A DNA stretch of 47,321 nucleotides, from the NCBI GenBank assembly GCA_031269345.1, contig JAISZH010000158.1, positions 1 to 47,321 of the forward strand, written 5' to 3'. The stretch's first letter is position 1. The number at the start of each line of letters is the position of its first letter. The notes beneath the pieces were generated by a model that saw nothing but the letters and a program-made list of their open reading frames with translations, was not told where the DNA came from and ran no database searches. Positions 39,678 through 47,321 of this stretch are shown piece by piece. A program made the translations under genes and the position numbers. This DNA comes from Desulfovibrio sp. Its GTDB lineage: Bacteria; Desulfobacterota; Desulfovibrionia; Desulfovibrionales; Desulfovibrionaceae.

Positions 39678-40587
39678 TTTGGATACGAATAACGAGCAAA
39701 TTGAGGAAGCGCGGACCTTTCTTGCCGATTTGTCCGGGAATCCCCCTGAACTGCCCTATGAGCCGCAAATCCTGCCCGGTCTTTTCGCGGCGGTCGGGGA
39801 AGGCTCAACGGCTTCCACAGGCGATTTGACTGCGCTGATCGAAGGCAGTCCGAACCTCGCCGCAAAGATTTTATCGGTGGCGAATTCCTCTCTCTACGCC
39901 CTGGAACGCACTGTCACATCCTTGCAGCGCGCGGTAAGCGTTCTCGGATTCAGGGAGGTCCGCAACATAGCGCTTATGCTGGGAGCGGCTTCTTTCCTCA
40001 AGACGGCAAAGCTTCCGGATGGATTTGATTTCCTGACGTTTTGGCGGCATGAACTGCAAACTGCCGCTGTCGCCCGCGTCCTCGTTTCCACCCTGAACGG
40101 AGCAGGGCAATCCGCGGGGAAAAAAAGTCCTCTTTGCATCTCTCCGGACGAGGCTTATGCAATCGGCCTTCTTCATGACATGGGCAAGGTGTTTCTCGCC
40201 TTGCGTCGTCCCCGTATCTGGCGCGCCATTGAGGAACTGGGGCGGAAGGAAAATCTGAGTTTCGCCGAGGCTGAGAACCTGTACTGGGGTATGGACCACG
40301 CCCTGATCGGAGCGCAGGTGATGCACTACTGGAGGATTCCGCTGACGCTGACTGATCCGATTAACTGGCACCACGCCCCGGACATGGCTCCATCCTTTGT
40401 TCCGGAGGCGAAACTTCTTGCCGCCGCAAATATATTGGCCCATGACGGTCTGGATGAGAAGGGCGACCTGCCTGATGCGGTTTTTGTCCTGATGCCGGAG
40501 GGCGTTGACCGGGAAAAAACGGCGCAGGCTTTGCACCCTGTTCTGACCGGTGCGCCTGCCGTGGGTTTTGAGGAGTTTGCGGGATGA
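39661..40587 (+). CDS. HDOD domain protein
   Basis: The 308-residue cytosolic protein has an HDOD domain: LPGLFAAVGE, LIEGSPNLAAKILSVANSSLY, SLQRAVSVLGFREVRNIAL, FWRHELQTA, and YAIGLLHDMGKVFLAL with an HD pair as in true HD phosphohydrolases. HDOD proteins usually lack the metal-binding pair and act in signalling; whether this one binds metal is open. It uses TTG at 39661, supported by CGGAGAAGAA directly upstream. No other output domain is fused. Confidence 0.85.
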   Translation: MIAEFNLDTNNEQIEEARTFLADLSGNPPELPYEPQILPGLFAAVGEGSTASTGDLTALIEGSPNLAAKILSVANSSLYALERTVTSLQRAVSVLGFREVRNIALMLGAASFLKTAKLPDGFDFLTFWRHELQTAAVARVLVSTLNGAGQSAGKKSPLCISPDEAYAIGLLHDMGKVFLALRRPRIWRAIEELGRKENLSFAEAENLYWGMDHALIGAQVMHYWRIPLTLTDPINWHHAPDMAPSFVPEAKLLAAANILAHDGLDEKGDLPDAVFVLMPEGVDREKTAQALHPVLTGAPAVGFEEFAG

Positions 40588-40631
40588 GTACGTCCGAATC
40601 TCCGTTCAGATTTGAGCGAACCCCTCGATGA
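40584..40631 (+). CDS. Possible 15-codon junction ORF coupling the HDOD gene to recJ
   Basis: ATGA overlaps join it to both neighbours: its ATG (40584) overlaps the HDOD stop, and its TGA (40629-40631) overlaps the recJ ATG (40628). It encodes MSTSESPFRFERTPR. The exact double overlap suggests ribosome hand-over to recJ rather than a functional peptide. Confidence 0.35.
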   Translation: MSTSESPFRFERTPR

Positions 40632-42331
40632 TCTGGAAATTCAGAAAGGAGACGCTGTGCGCACCACCTGAAGACCTGGACAAGCTGGCCGCAAACCTGG
40701 ACATTTCCGGGCGTCTGGCGCGCATTCTATGGCAGAGAGGCGTGCAAACCGCCGAGGAGATGCGCGCTTTCCTGAACCCCTCTCTTAAAAAACTCGCCCC
40801 CCTGGGAGACTGGCCCGGAGTTAACGAGGCCGCGGCCTTGCTGGCGCGGGAACTTGCCGGGGGCAGGCGGCTGTGCGTGTGGGGAGATTATGATGTCGAC
40901 GGCATAAGCGCTGCCGCTTTGGTGCTGGATTTTTTGCGCAGGCACCGCATAGGAGCGGACTGGCATATTCCGGATCGCCTGTCCGAGGGCTATGGACTGA
41001 ACAAGGCCGGGATAAGCAAGGCGGCCGGAGCGGGGGTGGAAATAGTTCTGACCGTTGACTGCGGCATCTCAGATGTTGAGGCCGTAGCCTACGCGAAATC
41101 GCTGGGACTCACCGTCATAATTTCCGATCACCACCTGCCCGGTGAAACATTGCCCGAAGCGGACGCCATCGTCAATCCCCGCCTTTGTCCCTGTCCCTGC
41201 CAGGCGCTTTCCGGGGTTGGGGTGGCGTTTTTTCTTGTGGCGGCACTGAATGTGGAATTCGCGGCAAGAGGCGCAAGCAGGGTGGACCTGCGCGAATTTC
41301 TGGATTTGGTCGCCCTCGGCACTTTGGCTGATGTGGTCGATTTGAACGGACAAAACCGTATTCTCGTCAAAAACGGTCTTTTGAAAATCAATGAAGGGGC
41401 AAGGGTCGGCGTGGCGGCCTTGAAAGCGTCCTGCAAATTTTCACCCAACGCCGGGTTGAGTTCGCGCCAGGTGGTTTTTACCCTCGCGCCGCGCATTAAC
41501 GCCGCCGGCCGTCTCGGCTCCGGAGGTCTGGCTCTTGAGCTTCTGCTGACCGGGGACCGCAGACAGGCCGCTGAACTGGCCGCTGAACTGGAACGTCTGA
41601 ACGCCAAGCGCCGGGCGGAAGAAGAAGTCATTCTGGGGCAGGCGCTGGTTCAGGCCAGGGAGCAGGCGGAGGGCGGCCGCCGCGGTCTGGTCCTGCATTC
41701 GCCTGCCTGGCATCCGGGCGTCATCGGCATCGTGGCCTCGCGCATAGTGGAAGCTTTGCGTTGCCCGACGGTGGTTCTGTCCGGCACGGGTGAATCTCTG
41801 AAGGGTTCCGGCCGTAGCGTGGCGAATTTTGATCTGCATGCGGCCTTCAATGCCTGCTCCGAACTGCTTTTGGGTTTTGGCGGGCACAAAATGGCAGCCG
41901 GATTGAGTCTTGAACCGCACCGTCTGAACGAATTCAGCCGCCGTTTTGACGAACTTGCGGTGAATCAGCTTGGCCTGCTTCCTGCTGAAGACGAATGCCG
42001 TATTGACTGCGAGTTGAATTTTAGCGAAGCTGACTTCTATTTTCTCAAGGAGTTGGAAATACTTCAACCTTTCGGCATGGGCAATCCCGAACCAGTTTTT
42101 GCCTCGCCCCCGGTCAGGGTGAAAAAAATACAGAACCGCAACGGTTTTATGCAATTTGAGCTGACAGATGAAGAACGCGCTTTGACGCGCACGGCGAAGA
42201 TCTGGCGGGCCGGGGATGTTCCTCCTAATCTGGCGGGACGGCGCATCCGCATAGCTTTCAGCCCGCGCATAGACCACTATAACGGCGCGGCCGGGGTAGA
42301 GTTTCGCCTGAAGGATTGGAAGGAAGCCTGA
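40628..42331 (+). CDS. recJ: Single-stranded-DNA-specific exonuclease RecJ
   Basis: The 567-residue 5'-3' exonuclease acts in recombination and mismatch repair. It has the DHH-family motifs VWGDYDVDGISAAALV (motif I, about residue 85), LTVDCGISD, ISDHHLPG (motif III), NPR, and late LGFGGHKMAAGLSL (DHHA1, GGH motif). The C-terminal OB-like region (FELTDEE, IAFSPRIDHYNG) completes it. Metal ligands are present. Length is within family range. It is the last gene of the run from aat onward. Confidence 0.95.
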   Translation: MIWKFRKETLCAPPEDLDKLAANLDISGRLARILWQRGVQTAEEMRAFLNPSLKKLAPLGDWPGVNEAAALLARELAGGRRLCVWGDYDVDGISAAALVLDFLRRHRIGADWHIPDRLSEGYGLNKAGISKAAGAGVEIVLTVDCGISDVEAVAYAKSLGLTVIISDHHLPGETLPEADAIVNPRLCPCPCQALSGVGVAFFLVAALNVEFAARGASRVDLREFLDLVALGTLADVVDLNGQNRILVKNGLLKINEGARVGVAALKASCKFSPNAGLSSRQVVFTLAPRINAAGRLGSGGLALELLLTGDRRQAAELAAELERLNAKRRAEEEVILGQALVQAREQAEGGRRGLVLHSPAWHPGVIGIVASRIVEALRCPTVVLSGTGESLKGSGRSVANFDLHAAFNACSELLLGFGGHKMAAGLSLEPHRLNEFSRRFDELAVNQLGLLPAEDECRIDCELNFSEADFYFLKELEILQPFGMGNPEPVFASPPVRVKKIQNRNGFMQFELTDEERALTRTAKIWRAGDVPPNLAGRRIRIAFSPRIDHYNGAAGVEFRLKDWKEA

Positions 42332-42348
42332 TTCTTGTCTCTTATTAT

Positions 42349-42392
42349 AGAGCAATTTCACTTTGAAATTGCTCTGGCGGCCGCGAGAGCGG
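42349..42392 (+). repeat. Dispersed repeat family A, copy 3
   Basis: AGAGCAATTTCA-CTT-TGAAATTGCTCT is a perfect 12-bp stem, followed by GGCGGCCGCGAGAGCGG. It lies 18 bp after recJ and could end that transcription unit; a converging radical SAM gene ends 126 bp further on. Confidence 0.8.
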
Positions 42393-42517
42393 TCGCCGCA
42401 AATAAATTGCGGCTCGCCTTGCGCCGCGCCCGATTGCGGAACGCGACCGGGTTAGCCAGCCCAGTGTTTTCTGGTCGAAAAAACATGTGTTTTTACAAAA
42501 ATTATACAGTATTTCAT

Positions 42518-43798
42518 TCAGCAAACGCGTTCGCTCAGGGCGGGATTGAAATAACCCAGGCGCAGCCGGGGAAAATCTTTGCCGAGACGTTTGCGCAACG
42601 CGGCAAACCCGATGCAGGGGCCGCGCTCAAGCCCGCTCATAATTTCAAGATAATAATCGGGGTCGATGTTCAGATTGCGCAGTTGCAACATGTCTGTTCC
42701 CGTCTCCCGGATCAGCGAGCCCAGAAATTCGTATTCTCCCTCCGTATCGCTGAAGCCGGGGAAAAAAAGGAGATTCAGAGAAACAAAAACTCCGGCCTCT
42801 TTGGCGATCTCGATGCTTTCCCGCACCTCGGCGAAGCCGTACCCGCAGGGACGGTGATACCTGGCGTAGGCAAGCGGGTCGGCGCTGTTCAGACTGACGC
42901 GCAACGAAGATATCCCTGCCCGGCACAGTGCTTCCACCGCTTTGGGTAGCGAGGCGTTGCTATTGACATTGATTGTACCCTGGCCTCCCTTAGCCCGGAA
43001 GTCTCCCACCGCCTCGGCGATAAGCTCGAAGCGGGTCAGGGGTTCGCCTTCGCAACCCTGCCCGAAGGAATACACGGGAAATTTTTTTTCGTTTCCTGCA
43101 TGGTGGAGCATGGTCTCGACAATTTCCCCGGCCTCCGGTGTAAAATCCAGGCGGTTTTGCGGTGTGCGTTTAACGGGGGAATCCTTTTCCTGCATGGATA
43201 TGCAGGCGATGCAACGGGCGTTGCAAGCGTCCGATACCGGCAACGGGGCTTCGTAGCGCCCCAGGCAGAGGTTGCGGGCGGCTGGGCAGTTATAACGCAG
43301 GGCACAGACGCTGGCCAGATGGCGGATCAGACGGTTGTCCGGATAGCGTAGCGCCAGCGCCCGGGCTTTGTCGAGCAGCATTTTACGGGGAATACCCTTG
43401 AATATCTGACGCGGGTCCGCGTCTACCTTCCTGGCGCAGACATAAAAACGTCCGGCGGCGAACCCGACCGCTCCGTAGGCAAAAAGCGGGAGCATCGGCG
43501 CGCCCGCGTCCTTTGCGAAAACCGGATGCGCGGTGAGGGTGTAGGCGGGCGCTGTAAAGGCGGCTACGGCAAATTCATCCGTTACTTTAAGTTCCCCGCT
43601 TTTCCGGTCCAGGCCTATAGCCCTGCGGCCCGGCAGCAGGAAGAGCCGGCTTTCGTCCGGCAGGGGAATGAGTTCTTCCGGTTTGGGCAGGAGCGTCTCG
43701 TCTCCCCGCCTGCAAACCATGAGCAGTTCGGGGCGGTCATATATGTTGCCGTCAGGCTCTGCCGTTACAAGACAAGGGCGTATGGAACTGCTGGACAT
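42518..43798 (-). CDS. Radical SAM protein of unknown function
   Basis: The 426-residue protein has an N-terminal domain of about 160 residues (no recognised fold), then a cysteine-rich stretch with Cys165, Cys171 and Cys178 and the radical SAM cluster Cys192-x3-Cys196-x2-Cys199 (CNARCIAC). GQGCEGEPLTRFELI, NVNSNASLPKAVEAL, SLRVSLNSADP and LNLLFFPGFSDTEGE follow the normal barrel strands. It uses S-adenosylmethionine and an Fe-S cluster for a radical reaction. The barrel resembles activating or maturation enzymes, but the substrate is not apparent and no partner peptide gene is nearby. The start at 43798 was chosen as the first ATG of the frame. Confidence 0.85.
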   Translation of the reverse strand: MSSSSIRPCLVTAEPDGNIYDRPELLMVCRRGDETLLPKPEELIPLPDESRLFLLPGRRAIGLDRKSGELKVTDEFAVAAFTAPAYTLTAHPVFAKDAGAPMLPLFAYGAVGFAAGRFYVCARKVDADPRQIFKGIPRKMLLDKARALALRYPDNRLIRHLASVCALRYNCPAARNLCLGRYEAPLPVSDACNARCIACISMQEKDSPVKRTPQNRLDFTPEAGEIVETMLHHAGNEKKFPVYSFGQGCEGEPLTRFELIAEAVGDFRAKGGQGTINVNSNASLPKAVEALCRAGISSLRVSLNSADPLAYARYHRPCGYGFAEVRESIEIAKEAGVFVSLNLLFFPGFSDTEGEYEFLGSLIRETGTDMLQLRNLNIDPDYYLEIMSGLERGPCIGFAALRKRLGKDFPRLRLGYFNPALSERVC

Positions 43799-43904
43799 GG
43801 CTGCCTCAAAGACATTGTTTCATGCCTGGTTTTATGTTATCCGTCAGTCGGGACATAAACGAGCAGCGTCCGCTGCGCAAGGCTGTTTTTCAGGGAGTCC
43901 CCCG

Positions 43905-44414
43905 ATGTTCGCCGATTCTTTCGTGGCAACAATGGCTGTACAGGTGCTTTTTTTTGTAGGCCTTCTGGTTATGTTTTTTTCCCTGTCGCGCTCCATATCC
44001 GCGCAAAGGGAGGAGATGCGCGAGGCATTGCGCAAACAGCAGTTGTATCTTGCGGATATTGAACGGCAGATGATGGAAATAAATTTTGTCCTGCGCCGGC
44101 TTCAGGGCGTCGAAACCGAGTCGGCCAAGGCGGCGGGGCAGGGCGATGGTATACCGGGGCTGAAATCCAGGGACGAGCTTTTGTCCATCCTGGAAAAAGC
44201 GTCGGGCATGGGGGATGCGGAAACTCCGGGAGGCATTCGTCTTCCCCCTCCGGTCATATCCCGCCCTCTTGCTGAAGAATACGACCCGGGCAACGATCCG
44301 CATCTTTTTGACGATCCTCTTCTGCCCCAGCCGTCAGGCAGGCGCGGGGCAGGCAGGGAGGATACGGACGCCGACAAGCTGCGCCTGCCGCCCTTACGCA
44401 GGAGCGGGCGCTGA
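43905..44414 (+). CDS. Small single-pass membrane protein with cytosolic coiled coil (unknown)
   Basis: The 169-residue protein has one N-terminal membrane helix (AVQVLFFVGLLVMFFSLSRS, about 10-30), a charged helix that looks like a coiled coil (ISAQREEMREALRKQQLYLA to about residue 65) and a Pro/Asp-rich, probably disordered tail. I do not recognise a family. The start is the ATG at 43905 with CAGGGAG upstream; a longer frame from 43668 lies opposite the radical SAM gene and was rejected. Its stop overlaps the nadK start by one base. Confidence 0.65.
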   Translation: MFADSFVATMAVQVLFFVGLLVMFFSLSRSISAQREEMREALRKQQLYLADIERQMMEINFVLRRLQGVETESAKAAGQGDGIPGLKSRDELLSILEKASGMGDAETPGGIRLPPPVISRPLAEEYDPGNDPHLFDDPLLPQPSGRRGAGREDTDADKLRLPPLRRSGR

Positions 44415-45310
44415 TGGACGTTTTGAGACGGATTTCAGCTTTGACTCTGGTGGTGAAAAAAGGCAACGCCGGAGCCGAAGTTTTTTGCTCTGAAATAGCT
44501 GATATGCTCGGCAGGCGCGGGATGGATTTTACCATCTACCGCTTTCCGGAAGACGATATTTCCTGCTCCTTACCGCCACAGGCCAGCTTGATCCTGGTTT
44601 TCGGCGGCGACGGCACACTGATTTCCGTCGCCAGGAAATGCCTGGGACTGAATATCCCTATCGGAGGGATCAATTTCGGGCGGGTCGGGTTTCTGAATGA
44701 GCTTTCCGCGCATAATTGCCGGGCTGTCCTGCAAAAAACGTTTGAGGCCGGATTTGCGGTACGGGAATTTGTCTCCCTGCCTTTCAGGGTTTTTCGCGAA
44801 AGCGGTCTGGAGAAATTTCGCGGCGAGGCGGTGAACGACATTGTGATAACCAGAGGGAATGTCGCCCGCCTGATCTCTCTGGATGTGGCTCTGAACAATA
44901 TTCCTTTTATTTCTTTTCGCTCGGACGGGCTGATATTTTCCACCCCGGCCGGTTCCACAGGATACTCAGGCTCAGCCGGAGGTCCTTTGCTGCCTCCGGA
45001 TTTGCATACCTACCTCATGACGGCAATCTGTCCCTACCTGAGCGATTTTCCGCCTTTGGCGCTCGGTTTGGAAAACGTGGTTTCTGTGTGCGCGGCTGAA
45101 GGAAATTCTGAAAATGTGCATCTGACCGTGGACGGACAGGACGCGTATCAGCTTGTCCCAGGCGATTTTCTGGAGGTCAGGGCTGTGAAAGGCAGGTTTA
45201 TAATGGCCGATTTCGGAGTAAGCAGTTACTTCGAGCGACTGTTGCGTTGCGGTTTTGTGCGCCCGGTGGGCGGTTCTCAAACTTATCCAAGCGGAGGCAT
45301 TCATGCCTGA
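44414..45310 (+). CDS. nadK: NAD kinase
   Basis: The 298-residue kinase phosphorylates NAD to NADP. Motifs are [14 protein letters not shown] (GGDGT), [14 protein letters not shown] (NE/D motif), VNDIVITRG, and [19 protein letters not shown] (the Gly-rich loop), ending with VDGQDAYQL. Nothing unusual in length or motifs. It starts in overlap with the small membrane protein gene and ends with an 8-nt overlap with the SPFH gene. Confidence 0.96.
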   Translation: MDVLRRISALTLVVKKGNAGAEVFCSEIADMLGRRGMDFTIYRFPEDDISCSLPPQASLILVFGGDGTLISVARKCLGLNIPIGGINFGRVGFLNELSAHNCRAVLQKTFEAGFAVREFVSLPFRVFRESGLEKFRGEAVNDIVITRGNVARLISLDVALNNIPFISFRSDGLIFSTPAGSTGYSGSAGGPLLPPDLHTYLMTAICPYLSDFPPLALGLENVVSVCAAEGNSENVHLTVDGQDAYQLVPGDFLEVRAVKGRFIMADFGVSSYFERLLRCGFVRPVGGSQTYPSGGIHA

Positions 45311-46239
45311 CATCGATTTTGCTCCTTATGTGGCGGTTGTCGTTCTTGTGGTTCTCGCCCTGGTGGCCTTGTTTTCCACTGTAAAGACCGTTCCCCAGGG
45401 CTACCAGTGGACGGTTGAGCGATTCGGGCGCTATGTGCGCTCTCTTACGCCCGGATTGAATCTCATAGTGCCGCTTATTGACTCCGTAGGGCAGAAAGTG
45501 AACATGATGGAACAGGTGCTTGATATCCCCAAACAGGAAGTAATTTCCAGGGACAACGCCAATGTGACCATAGACGCCGTATGCTTTTTTCAGATTGTCA
45601 ATCCGGCGAAAGCGGCGTACGAGGTCAGCAGCCTGATCCAGGCCATGCTCAACCTCACCATGACCAATGTGCGCACCGTACTTGGCGAGATGGAACTGGA
45701 CGAGATGCTCTCCAAACGTGAACAGATAAACGAGAAATTGCTCCAGGTAATTGATCTGGCGACAAATCCCTGGGGCGTGAAGGTCACGCGCATCGAAATC
45801 AAGGATGTGCGTCCCCCCAAGGAACTGGTGGCCGCTATGGATGCCCAGATGAAGGCCGAACGGACCAAGAGGGCGACAATCCTGGAGGCGGAAGGGGTTA
45901 AGGCCTCGGCCATCCTGGTGGCGGAAGGCAGGAGAGAGGCCGATATTCGCGAGGCCGAAGGCAGGAAGCAGGCGGAAATATTGCGCGCCGAGGCGCGCGA
46001 ACGCTCGGCTGAGGCCGAGGCCAGGGCCACCAATGTAGTTTCAGAGGCCATAGCCAAAGGAGATATAGCGGCCATTCAGTACTTTACCGCCCTTAAATAC
46101 ACCGAAGCCTTACAAACCATCGGCAACTCCGGTAGCAGCAAGGTGCTTATGATGCCGGTGGATGCGGCCGGACTGATGGGTTCCGTGGCCGGTGTGGCGG
46201 AAATGCTGAAAAGCGTCAAAGACAGAACTGGAAAAAACA

Positions 46240-46247
<8 letters not shown>
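45303..46247 (+). CDS. SPFH/Band 7 membrane protein (stomatin-like, QmcA type)
   Basis: The 314-residue protein has an N-terminal anchor ([18 protein letters not shown]), then the SPFH domain ([62 protein letters not shown]), an Ala/Glu-rich coiled coil ([18 protein letters not shown]) and a C-terminal tail. It forms oligomers in the membrane and may organise proteins or proteases there. GCGGAGGCATTC gives the binding site for the ATG at 45303. The NfeD partner gene overlaps the stop by 8 nt, a typical pairing. Confidence 0.94.
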
Positions 46248-46928
<681 letters not shown>

Positions 46929-46936
46929 TCATCCGT

Positions 46937-47182
46937 TCAGTAAATCATCATGGTTGTGAAGAGACAAATTTTTTGGCCGTCATCAATCCGCGCAATGAGA
47001 ATGGCATTTGATGCGACCCTGTATCCCCATCCGAAAGGCGTCTGCCCGCCTTGGCTAAGGGGCGATTCCATGCGGGACAAAGATTTGACCTTATTGAGAA
47101 CGAGTACCCTGGTTTCTCTGTTGAGGCGAAGCTGATCCATTTTGTCAATCAGGCTCTGACTCACCTCATAACGCCAGTTCAT
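46937..47182 (-). CDS. Putative RelE/ParE-like toxin of a toxin-antitoxin pair
   Basis: The 81-residue protein (start MNWRYEVSQSLIDKMDQLRL) has a helix-rich first half, and a later GYRVASNAILIARI strand pair and a terminal strand ending LFTTMMIY, in line with the small RelE/ParE fold: positive charges, strands and a C-terminal aromatic residue. Sequence identity to known toxins cannot be tested here. It overlaps the end of the upstream gene by 17 nt, the usual antitoxin-first order. If active it would cleave mRNA or block translation or gyrase. The frame could be read from an earlier start at 47230, which lies inside the antitoxin gene. Confidence 0.5.
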   Translation of the reverse strand: MNWRYEVSQSLIDKMDQLRLNRETRVLVLNKVKSLSRMESPLSQGGQTPFGWGYRVASNAILIARIDDGQKICLFTTMMIY

Positions 47183-47321
47183 GGGCAAATTCCTCAATCG
47201 ACATAACAGCGCCATCGCTTGGATGTTCAAATTCGGCGTATGCTTTTTTCAGCCTGGCAACAAGGTCATTTGACAGGAAAGTTTTTTTGATTTTGCTTTG
47301 CGCTATGGGCTTACCCGTCCC
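47166..47321 (-). CDS. Putative antitoxin, C-terminal part (cut by window edge)
   Basis: About 51 codons of this frame lie in the window and end at TGA 47166-47168. They read KKTFLSNDLVARLKKAYAEF, then MSIEEFAHELAL, an acidic, helical C-terminal part typical of small antitoxins. Its N-terminal DNA-binding part lies outside the window. It overlaps the toxin start by 17 nt. Assignment depends on the context. Confidence 0.45.
   Translation of the reverse strand, partial: GTGKPIAQSKIKKTFLSNDLVARLKKAYAEFEHPSDGAVMSIEEFAHELAL

Noticed and set aside
43668-43904. N-terminal extension of the small membrane protein before nadK
   Set aside because: It lies opposite the conserved start of the radical SAM gene and reads Ser/Arg-rich; a ribosome binding site marks the ATG at 43905.

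Overview
The window looks like a stretch of chromosome from a sulfate-reducing-type deltaproteobacterium, most likely a member of Desulfovibrionaceae. This rests on gene content and order, not on any database search: an LctP-type lactate permease, cytochrome bd oxidase, TAXI-type TRAP transport, Cache/PAS hybrid kinases, and a compact run yicC-remA(DUF370)-gmk-pyrF-TPR-HDOD-recJ. The DNA is moderately GC-rich. Coding density is high, but many intergenic gaps are filled with palindromic repeats.

Layout. 1-920: left edge with a truncated excisionase-type HTH gene and gene debris, including the 3' end of a thiolase gene that still has its terminator. 921-3290: a periplasmic OB-fold protein and a lactate permease (minus strand). 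3937-7351: a minus-strand operon with ATGA overlaps (polytopic membrane protein, histidine phosphatase, CbiB) whose last two genes suggest late cobamide synthesis. 7674-9706: a diguanylate cyclase and a lone RmlA, convergent. 9933-12434: cydAB. 12572-17157: a minus-strand TRAP receptor, fused TRAP permease and class III aminotransferase cluster, interrupted by repeats. 17898-22444: a UvrD-type helicase, a ThiL-like/class II aldolase fusion and a CsoR-type metal sensor. 22752-28652: tRNA-Ser(UGA), a DUF853 ATPase, a Cys-cluster protein, PBP1A and a D,D-carboxypeptidase. 28716-31055: a hybrid histidine kinase (minus strand). 31586-42331: a long plus-strand run of housekeeping genes (asd, class IV aminotransferase, aat, aroK, aroC, yicC, remA-like, gmk, pyrF, TPR, HDOD, recJ). 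42518-43798: a radical SAM protein of unknown function (minus strand). 43905-46707: a small membrane protein, NAD kinase, and an SPFH/NfeD pair. 46937-47321: a probable toxin-antitoxin pair cut by the window edge.

The most distinctive non-coding feature is a set of dispersed, mosaic, hairpin-forming repeats (called families A, B, C, D, E and F here). Family E occurs as two copies of about 142 bp with terminal inverted repeats, resembling a MITE, on either side of the TRAP receptor gene. Family D reaches to within a few bases of the GTG start of aroC. The most unusual protein is the ThiL-like/class II aldolase fusion, in which both active sites look largely intact. I found no CRISPR array, complete insertion sequence, phage or obvious defence operon inside the window.
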